Assembly: GCA_963971535.1 (NCBI GenBank)
Contig: OZ020589.1
Coordinates: 55,681,743-55,745,742 of the forward strand
Reading direction: 5' to 3'
Length of the DNA stretch: 64,000 bases
From: Notolepis coatsorum
Taxonomy: Eukaryota > Chordata > Actinopteri > Aulopiformes > Paralepididae
Both the position numbers and the translations under genes were made by a program. A model generated the notes under the pieces. That model made no database searches. It was not told where the DNA came from and worked only from the letters and a program-made list of their open reading frames with translations. Shown piece by piece: positions 34,659-46,012 of the stretch; the first letter of the stretch is position 1; each line of letters opens with the position of its first letter.

Positions 34659-35610
34659 CCCTTTATCTGCCAGGGATTATTCTGATCATATACCCCTATC
34701 TGCCACTGTTGAAAGTCTATGGAGATGTTCCCCTTCTTTGCAGGGCTATAACTTTTTAAATTGTATTGCTAAATTGACATTACTATGGCCCATTCAACGT
34801 CAAGTATCTATCATTTAGGATGTAGCAAGGTTCTACTTTTTCATTCACATATTCATACTAAAATATGGTCTAAAGTATAAATATGTTTTATCGTTTTCTG
34901 CAGCATTCTGCAGAACGTGATTTATAGCCATAAATGCATTATATTGATGATCAAATACAGTTTGATAGCGATCGGCGCCAGATAAAACATTTCAAATGTA
35001 CGTGCTTCTAGAAGTTACTACTCATCATCTGATGTTGACTGGATGGGGGGGGGGGTCGTTTATAATTCCGTGGCCAACGTTAGATGATTCATGTAGTGTG
35101 GGTGATATGATCATCAGAGCAGTTTGTATCGAACACAGTAATAATAAATGCTGAAACTTACCCCAGTCTCCTCGGGCCGTTGGGCGATCAGCTTGGAGTA
35201 GACAATTTGCTATTATGGGATGTTGATCTAGATGAACCATTTCCAGGTTGTATAATACTATATACGTCCAAATAACGTTGTTTATTGAGTTAGGGCGAGC
35301 GATTGATTATCCAGTGTGTCGAGATGGAGCCCCGGGAGCTATAGCAAGTGGCCGGACCGAATTTGGATGAGCACCACTTTCTGTTTCCGGTTTGCTGTTT
35401 GGGCGATCCGCCGATCCGCCACCAGATGGCGCTCTTGAACCGTTGGAGAGTTGAGAGGAGATCCAACAGGAGATCTCAAGTCTCCGCGGGTGAAATATGA
35501 TTGCCATCACAGATTTTTGAAATATTGATCTCAATGACGTGTTACGGCGTCATTGGCAGATTACGCATGGCGGAGAATGACGTGTTAACTCGTCCTTGGC
35601 GATTAAAGTG
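34659..35610. mobile_element. piggyBac-type MITE
   Basis: TTAA at 34655-34658 and 35611-35614; ends CCCTTTATCTGCC and GGCGATTAAAGTG. Interior shared with the copy from 46661. Confidence 0.75.
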
Positions 35611-36600
35611 TTAATGTAAACATTGATATTTTTAACAATGCAACATGTTAGAGGGTTCCTTGAACCATTAAAATTGTATAGCATTTAATAGAATTTTATC
35701 GGAAATCGAATAGATTCGGGACCTTGTGAATCGGAATTGAGTCGACTGTCAGTGAGTTGCTTCCAGTCAACATGCCCAAAACAGATTGTTTTTTCATCCG
35801 TACATTTCCGTTTTATGCCGTTTTGAATAGAGTATGGTTTGGGTGCTTTTGAGTAATTCCAGGAAAAAGACGAGAAAAAGGCATTTTAGAGGGGCGGCTA
35901 GATGGCACGAAATTGGGGACAGGAGAAAAAATAGAAAAATGGGGAGAAAAAAGTAGATACAAAAAAAAGAAAAAGGCATTTTAGTGTAATCCAGTCATCA
36001 CATACACCTACACACAGATAGCTTTGATCGCGGTAGAAATGAATATCAGATCAACGATCAAATTTATATATAGTGTTCTTACCTTGTATCTGATGTAATG
36101 CAAAATAAATTATCCAATTATCTGATCGCCATTCCAAATACTGCTCGTGGAGGTCCGTACCACATTACCGACCGTTACATATGGGCGGGGTTATTGTTGC
36201 ATGCCATCGTTGTATAGACCTGGCTCGCCTGAGTATTTAAACCCTGCCCGCCCGGCTCAGATCTGCTCCTAAAACACACCAGCCCATTTCCAATGGGATG
36301 CAATAGCTCCGCATGGCAGTAGATGGCGATGTTGACCGTCGGCCAGCTCAGACAGGGTCTGAAGGGTATACCAGAGGCTGCAGCTATGAATTATGAATAG
36401 ATATAGCGAATAAACGAAATAACGATCCCAAAAACAAGTTAACTAGTTTCTGGCGCTGAACGCATGACAGGCAATAACGAGTTAACTAGTTTTTGGTGCA
36501 GATTGTGTTAAGATGCGTTCTAAAAATGTATTTCCCTAAACAATGACTCGAGCACTACTTGAGTAATTCTTGTACTCAATCTGGGAAAACATCGTACCCA
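35611..36600. other. Degraded MITE sequence
   Basis: Contains pieces of the same piggyBac-type family (about 35738-36510, e.g. CAGATTGTTTTTTCATCCG and ending GATTGTGTTAA) and a short SINE-like stretch at 35885-35970. No gene. Confidence 0.5.
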
Positions 36601-37075
36601 TCCCTAATCGCCACCCCTCTGTGCTACCTGTAGCTTGGCCCTTTTCTTAGCCAGCAGGCTCGCTAAATGGGGGACCCTGATGTAAACAAGATGAAAGTCT
36701 TTCTCTGGTCTGCATCCCCTTAACAATTGTGTGTATTGAGCTGTACTGTATTGTACCCATTCTGCAATCTGTTAATAAAGTTTTCAATCAATCAATCAAT
36801 CAATCAAACCCCTCCATGCTACCTGTAGCTTGGCCCTCCTCTCAGCCAGTAGGCTTGCCACCCCTCTGTGCTACTGTACCTGTTGCTTGGCCATCTCCTC
36901 GGCCAGCAGGCTCACTACGCTACCCCTCCATGCTACCGGGTCCTTGGCCCTCTTCTCAGCCAGTAGGCTCGCTACCCCTCCATGCTACCTGGTCCTTGGC
37001 CCTTTTCTCAGCCAGTAGGCTCACTACCCCTCCATGCTAACTGGTGCTTGGCCCTCTTCTCGGCCAGCAGGCTCG
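36601..37075 (-). repeat. Tandem copies of sclt1 exon 10 end and donor
   Basis: Six copies, on the minus strand, of a ~52-57 bp unit of the form AGCCTACTGGCTGAGAAGAG, GGCCAAG, then CAG/GTAGCAYRGAGGGGT. Donor positions are 37040 (TT instead of GT), 36988, 36936, 36879, 36822 and 36627. A SINE-like repeat (36665-36806) splits copies 5 and 6. Confidence 0.95.
36665..36806 (+). mobile_element. ATTG-tail SINE-like repeat
   Basis: Starts near AATGGGGGACCCTGATG and ends GTTAATAAAGTTTTCAATCA with an AATC tail. Relatives: 12650-12745, 38120-38215, 46580-46656, 59595-59712, 60223-60395 and 61990-62046. Confidence 0.8.
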
Positions 37076-37233
37076 CCTTGCGCAGCTCGTCCATCTCCCT
37101 GTGGAGCTGTAGGTTCTCCTGCTGCAGCTGGAGACGTTCCTCACTGACACCAACACAGTCGTCGCGGGCAGCGGCCAGAGAGCCCTGTAGCCGCCGCACC
37201 TCCTCCTGGCACCGTGACAGCTCCTCACTGTAG
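37041..37233 (-). CDS. sclt1: sclt1 exon 10 of 13 seen, donor GT lost
   Basis: One hundred ninety-three bases: it completes an Asp codon, then YSEELSRCQEEVRRLQGSL through LLAEKRAKHQ. Human has SSEEISRYQEMIQKLQ and VSEQRLKLQQENKQL (here VSEERLQLQQENLQL). The acceptor is ATCCCTAG. The expected end, fixed by frame and by the start of exon 11, is CACCAG at 37041, but the next bases are TTAGCA, not GTAGCA. Five diverged copies of the last ~52 bp follow at 36601-36990 and each still has GTA at the donor. Reading on past 37041 gives LAWRGSEPTG and a stop. An internal TCA/GTGAGG at 37145 could act as a cryptic donor but breaks the frame. Confidence 0.88.
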
Positions 37234-37467
37234 CTAGGGATGGAGGGAGGGGAGATATTTATATATATATATATTTTTTTTTTCATGTACTCGTTAGGAG
37301 GTAAACAAAGCCCCATGACCACAACTGGCTTCAAGACGGCCCTTAGAATGAAACTACTGTTACCCTGGAAACGTGAGCAGAAATGGATGTTACCCTGGAG
37401 CAATGAGCAGAAATTACTGTTACCCTGAGCAACGAGCAGAAAGGATCCTCCTGTAATGACCACTTAC

Positions 37468-37610
37468 TCCATCCCCATCTTCTTGACTTTGTTCTGAGTG
37501 CTCTGGAGGGTGATGCTCATGTCGTCCTTCATCCGCTCTGCATTCAGACACCTTTGATGAAGGGCGTCCATCTTCCTAAACTCCGGCTCTGCCCTGCCCT
37601 CCTTATATAC
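37468..37610 (-). CDS. sclt1: sclt1 exon 9 of 13 seen
   Basis: One hundred forty-three bases, VYKEGRAEPEFRKMDALHQR through KVKKMGM plus GA, phase 0 to 2. It matches human IYREGRGNESDYRKLEEMHQR and SERSKDD (here AERMKDD). The acceptor is TTTGTCAG and the donor GGA/GTAAGT. The second half is less conserved than the other exons. Confidence 0.9.
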
Positions 37611-37896
37611 CTGACAAATCCACCACCACAGGAACCATTACAACATACAGTCACAAGTGATAATGATGGGACTGTGATACTAATGGTATAAACCGGACAA
37701 TCTGTTGAAGGAATCCACTGATACCAATCACTTCATGCTAGCTTACCCAAAAAGGTAAGAGATAGGCCTCCAAAGATCACAGATATATTGAAGGGGAAAT
37801 ACTGCAATAATTTACTATATATCCAATTTCTAGTACAATTGTTATGATATATATGTTATGTCATATAACATTGTCAATAATATTAACAACTGCAAC
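37611..37896. other. Intron 8, nothing recognised
   Basis: Short intronic stretch between sclt1 exon 9 and a Harbinger-like element. Confidence 0.5.
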
Positions 37897-38395
37897 CAGG
37901 GCCCTATTCCCCGTACCTGGTTCAACTAAGTCGATCAAGAGTCCCATTATCCAGATTCAATTAACCCGATGTTTGAATCCGGGATTTTCCTGTTCCTCGA
38001 ACGCTGATTCAGTCTCGTTCATTTGAACCAGACTTGAGACTCAGGATAATTGCGCACGGCCGCTTCAGCTGAAAAGACAGCAGGTGTCGATCGCAGAAAT
38101 CCTGATTTTCTAACGGCATTGATTGATTGATTGATTGATTTAAAACTTTATTAACAGATTGCAGAATGGGTACAATGCAGTATGGCTCAATAGCCTCGCC
38201 GACAAGTTAAATGCATAATCTATAGGCACATTTTAAGTCCCTCATTACCCCAATCAATCAGATTATATTTCTTTAAACGTGCCTGATGGCAGTAGGCTTA
38301 TGGAATGAATAATCAAATGAGATCTTGCTAGCGAAAATAATTAGTTCAACTCTTTCAGAATAAGGATACGGCTCTCTTGTCCATTGATGGATGTA

Positions 38396-38475
38396 TGGTG
38401 GATGTTTTATTAATCTGGCACCGTGGTGTGATGGTTGGTCCTTATGCCTTTCACGCGGACGACCCGCGTTCGAAT
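38396..38475 (+). other. tRNA-Glu-like module in transposon
   Basis: Box A-like GTGGTGTGATGGTTGG, an anticodon-loop-like CTTTCACGC (UUC position), and box B CGTTCGAATCC. The acceptor stem does not pair, so this is a relic, not a gene. Confidence 0.55.
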
Positions 38476-38654
38476 CCCCCCTTTTTCTATTTTTTGTTTT
38501 TCTTTTTGCAATGTAAATGCTTCAATTTGGTGCACTTTGAGAGCTATATAAAGAATGACATCATCAATGCATGTAGATTTATAATATTTTAACTTAAAAC
38601 TAGGCTACTTTTGCGTATAGTCATTCATATTATATTCCAAAAAAATTATATTGG

Positions 38655-38735
38655 AAACGCGGGGTTTCGAACTAGGGTCATCCGCTTGACAGGAGTGAGC
38701 ACTAGCCGTTGCACCACTGTGCCAGACGTGATATA
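38655..38735 (-). other. tRNA-like module in transposon
   Basis: Minus strand: CTGGCACAGTGGTGCAACGG as head and AGTTCGAAACCCC as box B. The same module is at 61552-61622 in the second element, where it resembles tRNA-Gly (GCCTGCCA, GGGTTCAAATCCC). Confidence 0.55.
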
Positions 38736-39636
38736 TCCATTGTGTATCCATCAATGGACAAGAGACCCGTGTTTCGAATATTTTTCTGTTGAATGAAGTT
38801 TTATCTCTTTATTCTCAAATGCATTAATGTGACGTCAACGGCTCATTCAATTGCTCAAATCCGTCAAACAGCGCATCTCATCAGACATTTTAATCCCAGT
38901 TACAATATCACAATAACGTGTGAGTGATGATACAATTCAACAATCCTCAGATTCCTCGTAATTCATAATCCACAAAAACCACAATCCACGCATAGACACT
39001 TCAATTTTATGCTTGAATGAAACACAATCCGGGCGCTCCGTTAAGCACATCTACAGCGGAGAATATATGAAACTAATCAGAGCCAAACGGCCGATAGGTT
39101 TCATTCATAAAAAATATCCCTGCGGGATTCACATTTGCAATGCGCCGTTATTAAAATAACGTGTATCGCGACTCCGAGCGCCGTATATGACGTGCATTAT
39201 TTTATTTAGGACAAAGTAAATCTATAGGCTGAATATGATTTATTATCAGCATTTAGTTCTATTATTATACATTTCAAAAGCCCCCTCTAGGAAAACGAAG
39301 CACAAAAACATAATTCAGAATGATATAATGGGATCTAGACTGAGAAATATTTCAGGAAGCGAGCTGGCATTTCTTTGCGAGGGCGTGGCCATGGTTCATC
39401 CAGCTAACTGAACTTAACCCTGCTCCGGACCAGGTTCAAACTTTCTGATCTGTTACCATGGTGATTTAGAAAATCCGACTTCGGGGAACGGAAAGGTCCG
39501 GCTTAAGTCAAGCTATGCTGAAAATTATCCGGCTAACTCAGTTAGCCAGGTACGGGGAATAGGGCCCAGGCATCAACCAGCTAAGCTAGTTGATTGTTAT
39601 CATAGATTCAGAACTGAACTTCAATTCTCATATTAA

Positions 39637-41266
39637 CACATTGAGTGCCATGCCCCTTTGACCATATATGGCCGTTCCGTGCCAGCGCTGAAATCAATGG
39701 GAGGTCGGGGAAATTTGCGAAGGCTTAAACTATATCTTAAATTATGGCTATGGGTCTAAAACACCCCTCGCTTATCAATGACTTGCTTGCAGTCAACATG
39801 TACGAAACGGATTGTTTTTTTCATTGGTACATTTCCGTTTTATACCGTTTTGAATAAGAGTATAGTTTTGGAGAGTTCTAGTAATTCCAGAGAAATTCCG
39901 CGATAATAGCTCTTTAGTGGAATACACAAAACACGTTGTCATTTTTCGGCTGATTTATGAATCGTTTTCAAATAAACGCTAGATTATCGATAGTATGTGT
40001 ACTTATGCACGCTAGAGAAGCGGGCTGAAGAATCTATTATCTATGACCTGGTCAGCGCTAACGTCATACACACACACACACACACACACGGACACGCTGC
40101 GATGGCTGAAAAAAAACATCTGATTAACCCAATACTGGTAAAATAGCGTCCTTACCTCACATCAGATGTTCTGCAAAAAGATTAATCCAATTCCTTTTCG
40201 CCATTCCAAATATGAATCGCGTTTATTTATCCAACGTTATAGTCCGAAACACATAATCGACGCTGCTCTGAGGGTTCTCAGCAGGGATGTTCCGATCACG
40301 TTTTTTTGCTCCCGATCCGATCCCGATCATGTGATTTTGAGTATCTACCGATACCGATCTTTCCCAATCCGATCCAAATTATAATTTTTTTTTAATTCAA
40401 CAAACATGACCATGTATTGTTCACGTCTTAAACTCATACTGAGGCCTTAGTTTTGGTTTTAAATTGCATATCATCATTAATTTATTTATTGTCACACAGA
40501 GCAGAAGAAATTTGCCAAAACAAACCAATAGTATCCAGCTGCAGAACGGCAGACCAGCCACAATATCAGACCTAAACGCGATTCCTTCAAATGATTTATG
40601 TCAAGGATTGCAATGCCTCGCTTGAATGAAGTTAACTTTTCACCTGGATAACGTCAACATTCAGGGTGAATGTAATGTGAGAAATTGGGATAAAAAAATT
40701 TGGGTCTGAGAGTTTGGCTGTTCTGCCGTTCTGCAGCTGGATACTATTGGTTTGTTTTGGCAAAATTCTTCTGCTCTGTGTGACAATAAATAAATAAATG
40801 ATGATATGCAATTTAAAACTAAAACTAAGGCCTCATTATGAGTTTAAGACGTGAACATGGTCATGTTTGTTGAAAAAAAAAAAAAAAATCAGATACTTTT
40901 TATTTAATTTTTTTTGTTGATCCCGATCACGTGATCGGATCGGGACATCCCTAGTCCTCAGTCAATCTGGTAACACGATACTGCTTGCCAGAGATGGGAA
41001 AACCCCGGACCGGACTTTTTTTCTGATGCACATGGCCACCCAAACCAATCCAATGATGTGCATTACCATCCGGGAGACTATAGGCGGCGGTATTTGCCCT
41101 TTTCGAGCTCAGACCCATTCACAATGATAACGTCAGGCTGGATGGATGAAAAATGAATAGATATTGCTAATAAAAGAAATAACGATTAAAAGACGAGAAA
41201 ACTCGTCATTGACACTCAACGCATGGCGAGTTAGCATGACTAATCTGGTCGTTGGCACTCAAAGTG
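39637..41266. mobile_element. piggyBac-type element
   Basis: TTAA at 39633-39636 and 41267-41270; ends CACATTGAGTGCC and GGCACTCAAAGTG. Split by the hAT element 40282-40953. Confidence 0.8.
40282..40953. mobile_element. hAT foldback element
   Basis: Ends CAGGGATGTTCCGATC and GATCGGGACATCCCTA; flanks GTTCTCAG and GTCCTCAG form an 8-bp duplication with one change. Arms of about 170 bp (about 40385-40555 and 40710-40875) are inverted copies, e.g. GCAGAACGGCAGA and TCTGCCGTTCTGC. Confidence 0.8.
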
Positions 41267-41270
41267 TTAA

Positions 41271-42530
41271 CAAAGTGACAAAAACATTGTTCTTCCATCT
41301 CAGAAATATAGCAAAAGTACGACCATTTATTAATCAAAACGATGCTGAGAAGCTAATTCATGCATTCATATCTAGCCGGTTAGACTACTGTAATGCACTT
41401 TTCACAGGTCTCCCTAAGAACACCACAGAGAGGCTTCAGCTAATCCAAAACTCTGCAGCCCGACTGCTAACTAGAACCAAAAGGAGAGAGCACATTAGTC
41501 CAGTCTTAGCTGCTTTACACTGGCTTCCTGTAACATTTAGAATTGACTTTAAGGTCCTTCTCCTTACATACAAAGCTCTAAATGGACAGGGACCTAGCTA
41601 CATCGCCAACACTCTAAATAAATTACAGGCCAGCAAGAACACTGCGATCATCAGCTGCTGGACTACTAGAGGCTCCCAGAAACAGTCAAAAGAGGATTGG
41701 TAATGCAGCCTTTATCAACTATGGAACTATGGAACAAACTACCCCAAAACATCAGGGAAGCCAACTCGCTAGACATCTTCAAAAGACAGCTTAAAACCTA
41801 TCTCTATGCTCAGGCATTTCAATGAAACATCAGGGATATCCTGACACAAATTGTACTTTACCTGCACTATTCTTACCCTACCTACTTTTATACACTTCCT
41901 ATCAAATTCATGTGTCGGTTCTATGCTAATTTTATCTCACTACCTCCTATGCACTGTAATGTTAAGAGCACTGCTCTGTTGTAATTCAAAACTGAACTTT
42001 GCAAAGAAACTCAAAGTTAAGAGCGATGCACTGCTCTGTTGAATTATAAGGTAATTTAGAACTGTACTTTGTAAAGAAACTCAAAGTGTTAAGAGCGATG
42101 CACTGCTGTTGTATGTTAGAGCGATGCTCTGTTGTTGAGTGACGCACTGCTGTTGTTCTATAAGGTAATTTAGAACTGTACTTTGTAAAGAAACTCAGTG
42201 TTAAGAGCGATGCACTGCTCTGTTGTATGTTAGAGCGATGCTCTGTTGTATGTTAGAACTTTGTAAAGAAACTCAAAGTATTAAGAGCGATACATTGCTG
42301 TTATATATTTTATAATTTTATCACACTTTTTACTGTCCATTCTATTTTATTATTTTTAGCCTATTTTTACTCTATCTAATCTATTCTATTTTATTATTTG
42401 TATTACTGAAAAACTTTGATTTACCTTACCTTGCTACCTCTCTATCTTTTTGCATTTAATTGTGTATGCTCGCTTATGGCTGTATTTTTTTACTGTTGAA
42501 GCACTTTGAACTGCAATTTCTGTATGTTTT
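41271..42530 (+). pseudogene. L2-like LINE 3' part
   Basis: Reverse transcriptase end reads TLFFHLRNIAKVRPFINQND, HAFISSRLDYCNALFTGLPK, LQLIQNSAARLLT, HISPVLAALHWLPVTFRI and LLLTYKALNG in one frame to about 41703, after which it breaks; LWNKLPQNIREA-type text follows. The 3' part has a tandem repeat at 41965-42300 and the L2-type tail TTGAAGCACTTTGAACTGC at about 42497. Confidence 0.88.
41965..42300. repeat. Tandem repeat in LINE 3' region
   Basis: Several diverged units of GAGCGATGCACTGCTCTGTT and TTTGTAAAGAAACTCAAAG. Confidence 0.85.
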
Positions 42531-42721
42531 TCTTTTTTTGCAATTTTGTGTCTCATTTGTTATTGTTATTTTTATTGGCCATTGCTCTCTAAATATTGGC
42601 ATCGGCCATTGAAAAATCCATATCAGTCGACCACTAGTATACTGTATACCCAAACACCATCAGCACTCATATTTTGTGGTAAGCCTGAACATTTTGTGTC
42701 CATTATTATGGTTTGTTTTAC

Positions 42722-42796
42722 CTTCTCGAGTTCCTCCTCTACAGCTTTCCGCTCTTGCACAGACCTCTCAATCTGAGATTCCTTATCTGCACACTC
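42722..42796 (-). CDS. sclt1: sclt1 exon 8 of 13 seen
   Basis: Seventy-five bases, 25 codons, ECADKESQIERSVQERKAV then EEELEK, phase 0 to 0. Human reads ECAEKQGQIERVIKEKKAVEEELEK. The acceptor is CTTCGTAG and the donor AAG/GTAAAA. A C/G homopolymer run lies just upstream of the acceptor. Confidence 0.92.
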
Positions 42797-43596
42797 CTAC
42801 GAAGGGGGGGGGGGGGGCAAAGGGTTAATTAAAGGACCATACCAGTGTTATACATGTCACTGTCCATCATCAACATCGCTACATCATTTACATAAACCTC
42901 AGCCATTTTCCACAAAATTGCTTTATTTTTTTTACATCATGTTTGTTTACATTTTGTCCATTCAATAAATGTTACAGAATATACCTGAAAATGTGTCAAT
43001 GTTAGCTAAAACTAACTATATCATTAAATGCCCTCTTCAAGCAAAAATTTGAGTTTGAAATGCAGCACTTGTAAGGAATTGTCGAAGCGTAAAATGTGGC
43101 TCAACAGCTCCCTTGGCTCCGCTGTGATTGATAACTCGGAGGACAGAACCAAAGTATAAGGGAGGTCAACGATTTGGTGAAAGTTACGGAAGTTGGACTT
43201 TAGCTCTGCTGGAAAGAATATGTGAATATAAATCCTGCGTTGCGTGGTTCAAGGTTGTGGTAGTTATACACAAATATGAAAAAGAGAGCAAATACATTTC
43301 CATAAGCTTCCGAGTTCGCTCTGACCCAGTCCAGAATTCCGACCACAGCACTTGGCAAGTATTGAGAGTACTACAGTATTTGAGATCAAATAACGCCACT
43401 TTCAAAAAGGGTGAATTACCTAGACCTAGCGACTTTCAAGACTCGTATTGTGTTTTTATGCACCCTTTCAACATGAATAGCAGCGAATGACGTTTAAAAA
43501 TGTAAATCTACTCAAGTGTACACTGTATCCACTTTTGTACACAAAGTTTCTTGAAGACAGCAATCTCTGCTAATTTCTCTGCTAATCTCTGAGAAG
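42797..43596. other. Intron 7 sequence, possible THAP relic
   Basis: No supported gene. About 43230-43310 on plus can be read CVVQGCGSYTQ, stop, KREQIHFHKLPSS, which recalls a THAP zinc finger start, but the remaining THAP residues are not visible. Confidence 0.3.
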
Positions 43597-44475
43597 TCAC
43601 TTTCAGTGCCCATGACGTCATATGACGTTTTATCAGCCCAATGCCTGAATGCCCACGGCGTGTATTAGCGTTTAATTTTTTTGTTAGCAATCTGATTTCA
43701 TATTTCATCAACAGAGTCTCCCGTTGGTACAGCAGCTCCTCCAGCAGCTCAGAATGGAAAAAAGCGCCCCCTATCGTCTATCCCTGAGTAACTGCACGTC
43801 AGTCGCTTAGACTGACCTGGGATCAGTCGATATGTAGAGGCGGAGCCAGCTGGCTCCTTGAGCTGGCAAGCGGTCTGCTCAACATGGAAGTCATCGCGGG
43901 ATGGGAATCAGCCTGGAATATATATTCACAGTAGCCAATCGATAGTAGACAGTAGTGATCGATTTTTTGAATGGCGATCAGGAATTGGAATGATCTTTTT
44001 GGAGAACATCTGATCTGAGGTAAGGAATCTATTTTACCAGTCTTGGGATAATCAAGAGTTGTATTGAGATCTGAGCGTTTGCCCTATGTGTGTGTGTGTG
44101 TGCGCGCGATACCAGATAATCGATTTTCAGCTCGCGGGGCCCCAGCGTGCATACGTACACATATACTATCGATAATCTAGCGTTTATTTGAAAACTATTC
44201 ATAAATAGGCCGAAAAAATTTCAACGTTCTTGTGTATTCTAGAATATTCCAGTAAACGTCTTTTATCATGGAATCTTTTTATTTTCCTTGAAAACGAGGG
44301 CTTTTCAAAATGCTATAAAACAAAAATGAACCGATAAAAAAACAATCCGCTTCGACATTGACTGGAAAACGAGTCATTAATAAGCGACGGGCAGATTAGA
44401 CACATAGCCATAATTTAAAACATAGATTAGGCGTTATTAACGCTAACATAGAAGTGGATGGTGGGCATTCAACCG
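43597..44475. mobile_element. Degraded piggyBac-type element
   Basis: Left end CACTTTCAGTGCCC lacks TTAA; the interior (43940-44420) is an inverted relative of 8040-8600, e.g. AATTGGAATGATCTTTTTGG against CCAAAAAGATTATTCCAATT. Confidence 0.6.
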
Positions 44476-44604
44476 GTAAATCAAGGTTAAGCTTGGGCTC
44501 TGAAAATGTTAAAGGGGGACCCAGACCGAATGAGGAAACAGCTGAGAAAGAAAGGTAGAGTGCTTGTTGGAAGATTTGTTGTTCCCAGCAGGGCAGGTCC
44601 TCAC

Positions 44605-44676
44605 CAGCTGTAGGGCGGACAGCTCCTCAGCCATACGCTGGATCTGGGCATTACACTGCTTCCGTGTGCTCTCCAC
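44605..44676 (-). CDS. sclt1: sclt1 exon 7 of 13 seen
   Basis: Seventy-two bases, 24 codons, VESTRKQCNAQIQRMAEE through LSALQL, phase 0 to 0. The human counterpart is VANTKKQCNIQISRLTEELSALQM. The acceptor is TGTCTGTCAG and the donor CTG/GTGAGG. A 508-bp TA-flanked MITE begins about 170 bp upstream in the intron. Confidence 0.93.
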
Positions 44677-44844
44677 CTGACAGACACAGACACACAGACA
44701 CAGCCACACACATTTGGAAACTTGGAAACTACTGTGATCCGGGTAGTAGAATCACACAGTGTCAAATAGTAACCCGTTTGTAAAACAGTAACCTTGTCAG
44801 AAAAAACTGGGTACATCAGTTTTACAGTAAAACAAAAATATATA

Positions 44845-45352
44845 CCGTACTTTTCGGACTATAAGCCGCAGCTTTTTTCCCCATTTGTCGACCCTGCGGC
44901 TTATATAACGGTGCGGCTTATATGTGGACAAAACCAGAAAATCGAAATATTGCTTTTTTTACTGCATTGAAATGTTATTTATCTGTTCCCTTATTTGCTA
45001 AACTTAATACAACTTGTAAATGAGTTAATGTTATTTGTCCGACAGTATTGTGTCCCAATGGGAGTCATTCTCTGTAGAGGTGGGAACTTAAAGCTCAATA
45101 TAAGAACGGCCATGCACCACCACTCACAGAATCGAGAAAGAGCAATCAATCTGTCAATCCTTTCCGTGTCCGGGCCGGGTGAGGTTTCCCGTGTTGAGTC
45201 AAATTAAGCTGCAGGCTCCACTCCTTACATATGGTAATTAAACATTAAAACACATGCGGCTTATAGTCCAGTGCGGCTTATATATGTACACATCATTCAA
45301 TTTAGCTGCTGCGGCTTATAGTCAGGTGCGGCTTATAGTGCGAAAAGTACGG
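44845..45352. mobile_element. TA-flanked MITE, copy 2
   Basis: Inverted relative of the copy at 1355-1862 with the same 508-bp length; TA flanks at 44843-44844 and 45353-45354. Confidence 0.85.
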
Positions 45353-45468
45353 TATATACAATTTCTTTATATCATTAATTTATTCAAGCACCCAAACACA
45401 TTGCTTGAACAAAGGCTGTTCTCACTCAGATCAGTGAAGCTGAGGGACAGAGGAAACCGTGTGAGGTA

Positions 45469-46012
45469 CCGTACTTTTCGCACTATGAGCCGCACCTGAC
45501 TATAAGCCGCAGCAGCTAAATTGAATGATGTGTACATATATAAGCCGCACTGGACTATAAGCCGCATGTGTTTTAATGTTTAATTACCATATGTAAGGAG
45601 TGGAGCCTGCGGCTTAATTTGACTCAACACGGGAAACCTCACCCGGCCCGGACACGGAAAGGATTAACAGATTGATTGCTCTTTCTCGATTCTGTGGGTG
45701 GTGGTGCATGGCCTCTTATATTGAGCTTTAAGTTCCCACCTCTACAGAGAATAACTCCCACCTCTACAGAGAATGACTCCCACCTCTACAGAGAATGACA
45801 TTGGGACACAATACTGTCGGACAAATAACAAGAATTAACTCATTTACAAGTTGTATTAAGTTTAGCAAATAAGGATAAATAACATTTCAATGCAGTAAAA
45901 AAAGCAATATTTCGATTTTCGGGTTTTGTCCACATATAAGCCGCACCGTTATATAAGCCGCAGGGTCGAAAAATGGGGAAAAAAGCCGCGGCTTATAGTC
46001 CGAAAAGTACGG
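45469..46012. mobile_element. TA-flanked MITE, copy 3
   Basis: Same orientation as copy 1; 544 bp because ACCTCTACAGAGAATGACTC-like text is repeated at about 45735-45800. TA flanks at 45467-45468 and 46013-46014. Confidence 0.85.

Larger units (their letters stand above)
37900..39566 (-). mobile_element. Harbinger-like element with tRNA-like modules, copy 1
   Basis: Ends GGCCCTATTCCCCGTACC and GGTACGGGGAATAGGGCC with CAG on both sides (37897-37899, 39567-39569), a 3-bp duplication as in PIF/Harbinger. It contains an ATTG-tail repeat (38120-38215) and two inverted tRNA-like modules (38396-38475 and 38655-38735) inside a 38373-38765 inverted repeat (CTCTTGTCCATTGATGGAT and its complement). No transposase seen. 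A second copy, in the opposite orientation, is at 60952-62264. Confidence 0.8.

Noticed and set aside
38396..38735. Functional tRNA genes
   Set aside because: Box A and B motifs are present but acceptor stems do not pair, and both sit within transposon copies.
43128..43490. Independent 120-codon gene
   Set aside because: No homology in that frame; a short THAP-like reading exists in another frame but lacks the remaining signature residues.
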